38,300 nt of DNA, taken from contig NW_013657628.1 of NCBI RefSeq assembly GCF_000142905.1, positions 123,783 through 162,082 of the forward strand. The letters run 5' to 3'. The stretch is from Thecamonas trahens ATCC 50062. Lineage: Eukaryota > Apusozoa > Apusomonadida > Apusomonadidae. Under the pieces are notes generated by a model. The model did not search any database. It had not been told where the DNA came from and saw nothing but the letters and a program-made list of their open reading frames with translations. A program made the translations under genes and the position numbers. Of the stretch, positions 8,696 to 17,000 are shown piece after piece (position 1 is the stretch's first letter; every line of letters begins with the position of its first letter).

Positions 8696-11600
8696 CTACG
8701 CCTCAAGCCACACGCCCTGCCACACGCCCCACCCAAGCTCGCCGAGGAGAGCGACGACCGCAGCGACCGCCGCCTCGTCGCCGCCGGCCGTCGCGCCACT
8801 GGCACCCGCCCGCTGCCGCCACACCTCGCCCATGGCAACCGTGAGGGCGGCGGCGGGCCGCCCGTCGGCCACAAACTTATCAACCGCAACCTTCCATCCG
8901 CCGGTGAGCTTGCTCACCTCATCGGGCGTAGCCCACGCCTCGAGGCCTCCCCATTCGCCCGAGGCCGCGGCGATGGCGACCAGCGCGGCGATGAGGTCGG
9001 CCTTCTCCGACGCTGCACCGGTCTCGCCGCGGCCAAGCGCCGCGGCAAGAGCGTCCTGGTCGACGGCGTCGACCGCCCGCTGAGCATACTCGGCCTTGCG
9101 CTCCGGAAACGCGTCGGCAGCGGCGAGCCAGGCGCCGGCCGACGCGCCGGCGGCGGCGACCGCAGCCTCGACTCCGTCGGCGCCGACAACGCTGAGCCAC
9201 GACTTGAGCGCTGCAAGCTTGGTCTTCTTCTCAGCAGCAGCCTTGTCCTCGGCAGCGGCCTTGGGCTCGGGTTTGGCTTCTCCAGCGGCCTTGCCCTTGG
9301 CCTTCACCCGCGGGCGGACGACGAGCGGGCGGACCTCCTGGACCTTGCCCGATCGCGAAGTGACGAGGCTCGCCGGCGCCTTGACAAAGCCGTACGAGCC
9401 CTCGAGCACGCCGCCAGCCGGCACGACACCGGCCTCGACCTCGGGCGCGAGCAAGTACACCGCGCGCCGGCCAGGGCCCATCGCGCACGGCTTCACCTTG
9501 TCGCTTCCGCGGCGGGCCATGGCCCCGGCCAACGAGCCGTAAAGCTCGAGCGCCACATCTGACTTGAGCTTGCGGACCACAACCAGCGGGAGAGTGCCGG
9601 TCAGGTACGGCTCAAGGTGGGCCATACTCGCGGCACGGAGCGCGACCGTGACGCTCAGCTTGCCGCGCGGAATCTTGACTGGCTGCGGCCACGCATCCTG
9701 TGCGCTCACTAGCCTGCCGGCGGCGTCGCGGACCACCACCAGTTGCCCGGCCAGCGGGGACTCGTAGAGATGCTCCGAAATGATCGGCACCTTGAGCGTG
9801 ACCTCGTCGGTCTCGGGCCCAGCCGCGCCTGGGTTCTCCAGCCCATACTCAAAGACCGCCTCCACAGACGGCGGGCGGTTCGGGAACGCGTCGCGCTCTG
9901 CCGAGAGGACCGAGACCTTTGGCGGGCCCGTCGGCGCAAGGTCCACGACCGAATGGGTGGCCTTGGCAAACGGCGCTGCCGACACGGGCTGCGACCGCGG
10001 GTTGACCATGTCCAGCCGCGCGTAGCCGGCCGCGCATCCGTCGACCAACAGCGGGCCGGCGAGCGGCTCAGGCCCAAGGCCGGTGAACGAGACCTCGATG
10101 TCGAGCTCGGCACGCTTGCCCGACGCCCAGTAGTGGGCGACGACAAGCTCGACGGTGACACCGGGGAAGACCCGGAAGGCCTTGGCCACCTCGCCTTGTC
10201 CGGTGCAGCGGACAACCGCGTCTGACGGCGTGGCGCACCAGAACGCGTCGTCGCGGACCGAGATCGCCTGCATCATGTACAGTGTGCTCGCCTCAGCGCC
10301 TTCGCCGGCCCGCGAAATCCGCACGTTCATGTAGTTGGCGCCTGGCGGCGGCGAGAGGAAGAACCGCTTGGCCTCGGCTGGCCCGAGTCGGATGCCGCCG
10401 ACCTGCAGCTCGTCGATCCCGGTCAGTGGCTTGGTCACCACCACTGGAACCACAAACAGCGCCGGCGCGTCGGCAGGGGCGCCGGCCACAAAGCCCTCGA
10501 TCCATCCAACATGAACCTGGCCAACCTCGAGCCCGGCTGTCGCCAACCCGACCTCAAACGACCGCCCGGCCGAGGTGAGGGCAAACGAGGCCGCCGTTGA
10601 GATCCAATCGGCAGAAGCCTTGAGGACAACGTCGGCGGCAACGAGCTTGGCGCTCGCGAGCGTGTCGCGCGGAAACACCGGCTTAACCTTGACCGACGCC
10701 ACAAACTCGGCCGCGTGGATACCGGTGAAGCAGTCTGCGTCGCGGAGGTAAATGCCGCGTGCCGCCGGCGCGTACATACCGGGCACTCCAGAGACGCTCA
10801 CCTCCCATGGAAGGGCAAGGATCGGGCACGCGCTGGCAGTCACGCTCTCAAGTACCGCATACAGCTGGGGAACGTCAATCATGCCGGCGCCGGTGAGGAC
10901 CGAGTACTTGGGCGGCGGCCCACCGTCTGCGGCGTGGGCAACAGCCTCGCCACCGGCGTCGCCGTCGACAGGACGGGCTGAGGCCATGACCGCCCGCTTG
11001 ACCAGCGCAGGCGTGAGGCTCGCTGCAGCCTCGGGCGCTTTGGCCTTGAGCTCGCCCAGAACAGCAGCGATGCAGCCCGCCGCGAGCGGCGAGCTCATCG
11101 ATGTCCCGTTCATGAGCTGGCCAGGCGCGAGCGTCCATTGTGGGACCGGCGCAATGGCGCCGCCCGGCGCGCAGATAGTCACGCCAAGCTCGCCATCAAA
11201 CGACGGGCCGCGCGACGACCAGGTGAAGAGCGAGTCCTTGCCAGTCGCGTTGCGCATGGCGTACAGCTCAGACATCATGTCCTGGCTCACGTATGCGCCG
11301 ACAGAAATGGCCGACGACGATGTGCCGCCCGGCGCGCCCACGGTCGAAAGTCCGGGGCCTTCGTTGCCGGCCGACGCCACAAAGATGACGCCGTGGTCGT
11401 TGACCATGGCGTTGAGCGCGTCGACCACCGCGCCCGAGTTGGGCAGCCGCGAGTGCTCACCAAACGACATGTTGACCACGTCGAGCTTACCAGCCTCTGC
11501 CGCAACCGCGGCAGCCTGGCAGGCGCGAATGACACCGACGCCGGTCTCCATCCCGCCAAGCAAGCCGTCGCCGATGCGGAACGAAATGATCTGCGCGCTC

Positions 11601-12433
11601 GGCGCCGCCCCGTTGCGATGCGGCTCGTCCGGGTGGTAGCCGGCGGCGATACCAGCCACGTGCGTACCGTGCGAGCCCGAGTCGACTACAATCGACAGCG
11701 TCGCCCCCTCGTCGTAAATGTTGATCCCGTAGTTGAGCAGCGAGTCGAGCTCAAACGTGCCCCACTTGTGCTCGACACCAAACGGCGCGAGCCACGCTTC
11801 CGGGTCTGCAACCTGCCCGTTGCGGCCGACATCGACGACAGCACGCCAGACCTGCGCGTCGGTGTCAAACGCGGTGAGGCAGTCAAAGACCGGGCCGCGA
11901 GCGACAACCTCGTTGCTCGCCTTGAGCGCCTTGAGCGCAGCCACAGCGTCGGCGTCGTCCGCCGCGTGCGCGGCAGCAACCAGCTCGCCGTGAGCCTCGT
12001 CGAGCTTGCGCGCCGCATCAGCCTTGAGCCGCTTGACGAGCGGCCGCGGGAAGAGCTCGTATCCGGCCTTGGTCCCGTGCCGCAGTGTGGTGAGATCGAG
12101 CGTCAGCGCGTCCGCCGCCGGGAGGACGAGCGGAATGCCGGTGACCGGCGAGACAATCACTCGCCGGCCGTCCGCCGCCGCATCAGACGGCGCTGCTTCC
12201 ACGCCAGCAGCCGGGACTGCCAGCGGCGTCATCGTCACGTCGCCCGAGCCGGTGCAGTCGACAAGATCGATGATCTTGGGCCGCCCGTCGGGCGTCCTCG
12301 CCAGGCCTGGCGCGCCCGGGTCGACTCCGGTGTCAAAGATGCCGATGACAGTCTGGTTCCCGGCCTCGGCCGCGCGGGCCGGGCTGTCGAACAGCGTTGA
12401 GAGCCGGGTGAGCGGGTGAGGCACGTACGTCAT
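8696..12433 (-). CDS. TPP2: Tripeptidyl peptidase II (subtilisin-family S8 giant peptidase)
   Basis: TPP2 removes tripeptides from the N-termini of oligopeptides in the cytosol, downstream of the proteasome, as a very large homo-oligomer. From the Met at 12433 the protein has 1245 residues, the length of animal TPP2. The triad is visible: D34 in IFDTGVDPGAPG, H258 in GSHGTHVAGI, S445 in NGTSMSSP, with the oxyanion Asn in SAGNEGPG. The insertion of more than 200 residues between Asp and His is specific to TPP2. TTGSGDV-like CTGSGDV follows the Asp motif as in the family. The C-terminal half is the beta-rich and helical assembly region, with a Lys/Ala-rich linker near residues 1040-1080. A longer start at ATG 12622 is possible but adds a Thr/Arg-rich leader not seen in the family. 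It is encoded without introns. Confidence 0.95.
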   Translation of the reverse strand: MTYVPHPLTRLSTLFDSPARAAEAGNQTVIGIFDTGVDPGAPGLARTPDGRPKIIDLVDCTGSGDVTMTPLAVPAAGVEAAPSDAAADGRRVIVSPVTGIPLVLPAADALTLDLTTLRHGTKAGYELFPRPLVKRLKADAARKLDEAHGELVAAAHAADDADAVAALKALKASNEVVARGPVFDCLTAFDTDAQVWRAVVDVGRNGQVADPEAWLAPFGVEHKWGTFELDSLLNYGINIYDEGATLSIVVDSGSHGTHVAGIAAGYHPDEPHRNGAAPSAQIISFRIGDGLLGGMETGVGVIRACQAAAVAAEAGKLDVVNMSFGEHSRLPNSGAVVDALNAMVNDHGVIFVASAGNEGPGLSTVGAPGGTSSSAISVGAYVSQDMMSELYAMRNATGKDSLFTWSSRGPSFDGELGVTICAPGGAIAPVPQWTLAPGQLMNGTSMSSPLAAGCIAAVLGELKAKAPEAAASLTPALVKRAVMASARPVDGDAGGEAVAHAADGGPPPKYSVLTGAGMIDVPQLYAVLESVTASACPILALPWEVSVSGVPGMYAPAARGIYLRDADCFTGIHAAEFVASVKVKPVFPRDTLASAKLVAADVVLKASADWISTAASFALTSAGRSFEVGLATAGLEVGQVHVGWIEGFVAGAPADAPALFVVPVVVTKPLTGIDELQVGGIRLGPAEAKRFFLSPPPGANYMNVRISRAGEGAEASTLYMMQAISVRDDAFWCATPSDAVVRCTGQGEVAKAFRVFPGVTVELVVAHYWASGKRAELDIEVSFTGLGPEPLAGPLLVDGCAAGYARLDMVNPRSQPVSAAPFAKATHSVVDLAPTGPPKVSVLSAERDAFPNRPPSVEAVFEYGLENPGAAGPETDEVTLKVPIISEHLYESPLAGQLVVVRDAAGRLVSAQDAWPQPVKIPRGKLSVTVALRAASMAHLEPYLTGTLPLVVVRKLKSDVALELYGSLAGAMARRGSDKVKPCAMGPGRRAVYLLAPEVEAGVVPAGGVLEGSYGFVKAPASLVTSRSGKVQEVRPLVVRPRVKAKGKAAGEAKPEPKAAAEDKAAAEKKTKLAALKSWLSVVGADGVEAAVAAAGASAGAWLAAADAFPERKAEYAQRAVDAVDQDALAAALGRGETGAASEKADLIAALVAIAAASGEWGGLEAWATPDEVSKLTGGWKVAVDKFVADGRPAAALTVAMGEVWRQRAGASGATAGGDEAAVAAVVALLGELGWGVWQGVWLEA

Positions 12434-12675
12434 GCTCGTGTCAGGTTGTGGGGTGAAGTAGCGAGCTGCTTCTTGGTCGCCTCTTGGCAGCCGGACGCGG
12501 CCGAGGGCGGAGGTGACGCCAGGCGAACACGTCCGGGTCGCCCTCGTCAGAACTCGTTTCTTCCATTGGCGAATGCCATCGTTTGTCGCTTGATCGATGC
12601 GACGCGCAACAAAGTTCAACATTTCATCGTTGCTGGCGAGGATCGATGACCTCGGTGCACGGAGGGGAGTTATTA

Positions 12676-13212
12676 TCACGGGTAGGTAGGTAGATAGGTA
12701 GGTAGCATGGGCCCGATGACGGAATCTCCGGTGAGGAAGATATGTGCTTTCTTACACGAAAAGTCAAAGTCATGGACAGGCACCAGCTCGCCGAGGCCGA
12801 TGGCGGTACCGAGGAGTGTGGCCGAGTTGACCTCACCCGCCCATCCGCTGCCTGCATCATCCTCTACATCATTGCTACCGGCTGCTCCCGCTCCCTCCCA
12901 CGCGAGCCCGCGCCGCTTGGCTGTCGGTTGGCCGGCGGCGCGGCTGCGCTTGCGCTTGCGGCGGCCACCCTTCCCGGCGCGCTTGCGAGTCGACGCCGAA
13001 GCAGCAGGCGCCAGCACATCAGCTGCATCGATCCCGCCCGACGGCACGACCACCGATGGCGGTGGTGGGGACAGCGGCGGATGCGCAAGCCGCGGTGGCG
13101 GCGGTGGCAGTGGTGTGGCCTTTGCTCGCGCCGCGTCGAACGCAGCGGACGCCGACTGCCGGGCCTTGGCGTGCCGGAGATCACGGGCGAGCCTGCGGGT
13201 ATGAAGCGCCAT
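12676..13212 (-). CDS. Basic, proline-rich hypothetical protein
   Basis: This 178-residue frame starts at an ATG in a strong context (AAACATGGC). It has an Arg/Ala-rich helical N-terminus (MALHTRRLARDLRHAKARQS), a polyproline stretch, and a basic cluster KRAGKGGRRKRKRSR that could be a nuclear or nucleolar localisation signal. A hydrophobic stretch LLGTAIGLGELVPVHDFDF follows near the end. I do not recognise the family. The last residues (TYLPTY) come from a GGTA microsatellite, so the true 3' end may differ. A GTAAGA donor-like site after HDFDFS (near 12745) could start an intron. It lies upstream of TPP2 on the same strand, with 242 nt between its stop and the TPP2 ATG. Confidence 0.45.
   Translation of the reverse strand: MALHTRRLARDLRHAKARQSASAAFDAARAKATPLPPPPPRLAHPPLSPPPPSVVVPSGGIDAADVLAPAASASTRKRAGKGGRRKRKRSRAAGQPTAKRRGLAWEGAGAAGSNDVEDDAGSGWAGEVNSATLLGTAIGLGELVPVHDFDFSCKKAHIFLTGDSVIGPMLPTYLPTYP
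12681..12705 (+). repeat. (GGTA)n microsatellite
   Basis: About six copies of a GGTA unit, with one TAGATA variant, lie between the hypothetical gene's 3' end and TPP2. On the minus strand it reads CTACC repeats and forms the suspicious Thr-Tyr-Leu-Pro tail of the hypothetical protein. Confidence 0.85.
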
Positions 13213-13792
13213 GTTTGGCGGCGGCGTGACCGCCAGGATGGACCCCGCTGCGGGCAGAGGTGCCCGGCCGCGGCGTAGCGCCCGAGCCCGAGTCTTGGCA
13301 CAGATGGGCGCCCTCGATGGCCGGCCTGGTTGGTCGCTAAAAAACGTTTCACGACCTTTTCCGGCCGGCACGCCTGCAACCACCGGACGCCTTGGTCGGT
13401 ACAAACGCGGCCTAGCTCGCCGCACAACGCCCATCTTGATCGTCATCACAGCTTGGTATGTAAGTGCTGCTTCTGCCTTGTCGATATCACCTCTCTTCAC
13501 CTAGATGCGAGAGCAGTGTGTATCCTCATACCCCGACGACCGACACCGTCGCCGACTGGCCGCTGACATGTCGCAGGAACAGCAAGCAACAAAGGAATCT
13601 ACTGGCCCAACATGATCTTTCCTTCTCCCTCCCTCTCTCTCCCTCCCTTCCTCCCTCCCATCCGTGCCCACTCGCATCCATCAAGACGCATTAACTAACC
13701 CCCGATCAAGGCAAGCAAACGAAACTGGCCGGCTGGCCGGCTGGCTGGCTGAGCTTGATGAGGAGGGTCCCGAGCAAAAAAAAAAGAAATCG
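13213..13792. other. Intergenic region upstream of the hypothetical gene
   Basis: I see no supported protein gene in these 580 nt. The 13620-13670 stretch is a CT-rich tract on the + strand, and 13726-13750 holds short CTGGC/CCGGC direct repeats. The left part probably includes the promoter of the minus-strand hypothetical gene, and the right end contains the tRNA T-run. Confidence 0.55.
13776..13785 (-). terminator. Pol III termination T-run downstream of tRNA-Asn
   Basis: Ten consecutive T residues on the minus strand start 7 nt after the last base of the tRNA. This is the usual RNA polymerase III stop signal, and it confirms the strand of the tRNA. Confidence 0.85.
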
Positions 13793-13865
13793 CGGTCAGG
13801 CAGGGTTTTGATCCCCGGGCCTTTCGATTAACAGTCGAACGCTCTACCAACTGAGCTACCCAACC
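13793..13865 (-). tRNA. tRNA-Asn(GUU): tRNA-Asn, anticodon GTT
   Basis: The 73-nt cloverleaf folds fully. Acceptor GGTTGGG pairs with CCTGACC (one G-T and one T-G wobble), with discriminator G. The D-arm is GCTC-AGTTGGTA-GAGC. The anticodon stem TTCGA/TCGAA encloses CTGTTAA, giving anticodon GTT. The variable loop is AGGCC. The T-stem CGGGG/CCCTG encloses ATCAAAA. No intron is present and the CCA is not encoded. The A-box TAGCTCAGTTGG is good, while the B-box GGATCAAAACC differs from GGTTCRANNCC at its third base, which makes position 54 an A. It stands alone between protein genes. Confidence 0.93.
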
Positions 13866-14020
13866 TGCTGATCTCCACTGCACACACCTTCAGTATTAGA
13901 TCTGTACATTGCTTTGCTCACCATGGTTGCCAATCCTCACAGCCCCCCCCCTCCCCACTTCCTCGACACATCACAACACAACTCTCCACGGCATTCTCAC
14001 ACAGAGTCAATATCCACAGT

Positions 14021-17000
14021 TTACACGCTGGAGAGCTCACCCCAGGTATCACTCGCCAGCTCCCGCCCGATGTCGTCTTCAAAGACGCCACCTGCTGTGG
14101 GCAACGGGGTGTCATCAGCGACAACACGAACGCCCCACACGTCTGAAGACCCGTCGGCGTCGTCTTGGCCGCCGCCGCTAAAGCCCGAGCCCGAGGTCGA
14201 GGTCGAGCCCGTGTCGACAAGGTCGGCCATAGGCACAACGCCAGCAAATAGCTCACCGCCACTGCTGTTGCTTGGAAGTGGATGATCAACGCCCGAGACA
14301 GTGACTCGCGACGCCGAGACCACTGACGACGACGCCATGGTCGACTCGCCCGACGAGTGCAGCATGCTCCGGAGGTGCGGTGGGAGCTCACGGAGCTCGG
14401 CGCCGGGCTCGTGCGAGTTGGCCGAATCTACAGCCCGCCGGTTCGAGACCCGGACCATCTTTTTGCCCGGAGCGGTCTTGACCACCTGTCCGATGCGAAA
14501 CGCGCCGCGAGGGAGCGCCAGCACCGCGTGGACCGACGGCTCCGACTCGCCGACCGGGAGGACAAGGAACCACGGCGAGGCCACGTGCTCGTTCCCCGGT
14601 ACAATGACCCGGAGCGGGACGTGTGGGCGGACTCGCCGGTTGATCGCCGCCCGCCGCTGGAACGCCGCCGTCGACGGTGCCTCCAGTGACTCGCGTAGCT
14701 TCTTGACCAGCACCGCAATGAGGATGACCGCAATAAGCGCTCCAAAGAACACACCCACAAAATACACGATCCAAAACGCAGAGTTCGACGGCGGCTTATC
14801 CGGTGAGCTCAGTGATGCCGTCACATGGTATCGGCACGCCGAGAGCCCACCGCTGCACTGCAGCGTCACGTAGAACGCGCCCACAGGCATGACGTCGTCG
14901 GTAAACTCGGCCGGCGTCACCACCAGCGAGCCAGGCGAGATGACGTGCCACTCAAAGCCGGCCTCACTCGACGGCATAAAATGTTTGGTCGAGACAAACA
15001 TGGCAACCGGCGGGCTGCTCGTCACCTTGATCGTCACCGTCTGGTCACCTGCCGTCGTCCACAGCGAGAGCTGTCGCCGCTGCCCAGACTCGAGCACCCC
15101 GTTGCGCGAGGTGCCCGGCGTCATTTGCGTCACCACAGGGCAGCCTGATGCCACGTACGAGCCGCACGGCGAGCCAACCGGCCCAGTCGTTGCGCCCGTC
15201 ACACACGCGCCAATCCCCGTGTCGGACGTCATGAACGGACAGTACCCACACGACGGCTCCGCGGTGCACTGCTGACATGCCTCGTCGCGCCCGACCTCAA
15301 CAATCCGCGACGCGCACACCGCGTCGCAGTTCGCAAAGCTCCACTGCTCCGCCAGGCACGTGCCCACCACCGTTGTCGGGCCCGAAGGCGTCCCACGCAT
15401 GCACTTGTCCTCCGCCCCGCACCACCCGCACTCGGCCAGCCCTGTGCACGACCGGCATGACGAGGCGTCGGCGCACCGAACAGGGCAGCTGCTCGAGTGC
15501 CAGTCCTGGGCGGGACACTCGCCAAGGTCAAACGAGTACCGGCATCGCTCAGACGTCGCGCACCACATGCAGTGCGAGTGCGCCGTGCACTCGTCACACC
15601 CGCTCTCCGCCGTGCAGTCGGCCGGGCATGACGAGCCAAATGCCCACAGCGAGCACGCAGGTTCGACTTGCGGAATGGTTCCGGGCGTCGCGTGATAGCA
15701 CCGCCCCGACGAGGCACACCACCCGCAGACCCCAGACCCGACCCCGAGGCACGTCGAGCATGTCTGAAACGTCCCACAGTCAATCGGGCAAGACGCATAA
15801 TACCACTCGGTCACGCCACAGCTTGGCTGATCCCCATCCGGTCCTCTCGTCCCACCACGGATGCAGCTGCTCGTCTCGTCGCACCACCCGCAGCACGCCG
15901 ACGAGCCGCCGGAAAAGCCGGCAAGGCACTCGTCGCAATCGCTTGCGGTGCATACTGGACACGTCTCGGTGTAAAACTCGCGGACAGGCGCGCCATTGCA
16001 CGCTTCGCTTACCGTGCACGACGCTGTCGTGCAGCACCATCCGCACTCGGGGTCGTCCAGCGCCACGCATGACGAGCACGACCCACGCCCAAGCACCGAG
16101 CAGTGGCCGGCACAGTTGTACACGTCAAAAGCGAGGCAGGTCAGCCCGTTCTCGTACGCTCCAATGCTGCCGTCACCCGGCACGCACCCGACGCCCTCAC
16201 ACCACCCGCACCCCGCCACGTCCACGCACGCTCCGCAACTCGCCGCTGCGGTGCAGTTCGGGCACGCCACGCCGTACAGCCAGCCCGATGAGCACGTAGC
16301 AGGCGCCACCGCCCCGCCGCGCTCGCAAATCTGGCTGGCCCCGCACCATCCACACGCAGGATCAGCCCCACACTCCTCACAGCTCGTCCACGCTCCGCAC
16401 ACCGGGCAAAACCCGACGTCGTACGTTTCGCACTCGGCCTCCAGCGGAAGTGTCAGGCTTCGGTTGCCTGGCGGGCCCACAAACGCGCCCTCGAGGCACT
16501 GACCCGCGTCCACGCAGTATGCGCACCGCAAATCGCTCACGCATGCGTCACACCCGAGGCTGCTCTCCGAGCACGGGCACTCCCAAAAGTACCAGTTGTC
16601 AGCAGCGCACGACGCCGGCTCCGCCGCCGTTCCGTCCGCCATCGCGTTGCTCGCCCCATGCGGGCCGTTCGTGTCGCCGGCCACACATGTTGCCGTGCTC
16701 GAGCACCATCCACAGTCAAGCGCATCCGTGCACGATCCGCACGTCGAGTGGGCGCTGCATGGCGCCGGGCAATCGCCCAGCCCAAAGTGCCAGTCCGGAC
16801 ACTCGGCGTACGGGTACGCCATGAGGTAGTCAGTGGAGGAGAAGCAGTCGTCAGTCGACTCGCAGTACATGCAAAGCGCGCCTGTGCACTGTCCGCACCC
16901 CGACAGCGCCTCGCACCGCGTCCGGCATACCCCTGCGGGCAGCGGCGACGATGTCGGGCACGCGTTCGGCACCGACTCGTCAAAACAGTTCCCACCTCCA

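Noticed and set aside
11138-12400. 420-codon plus-strand open frame opposite TPP2
   Set aside because: It covers the catalytic region of TPP2 in antisense and shows no motif; same codon-bias effect.
12434-12679. N-terminal extension of TPP2
   Set aside because: The frame beginning at 12679 opens with GTG, not ATG, and the extra Arg/Thr-rich residues have no counterpart in TPP2; an ATG at 12622 remains possible but less likely.
15277-16299. 340-codon plus-strand Arg/Thr/Ser-rich frame opposite the PSI array
   Set aside because: Its repetitive look is the mirror of the Cys-rich PSI repeats of the attractin-like gene; no independent evidence.
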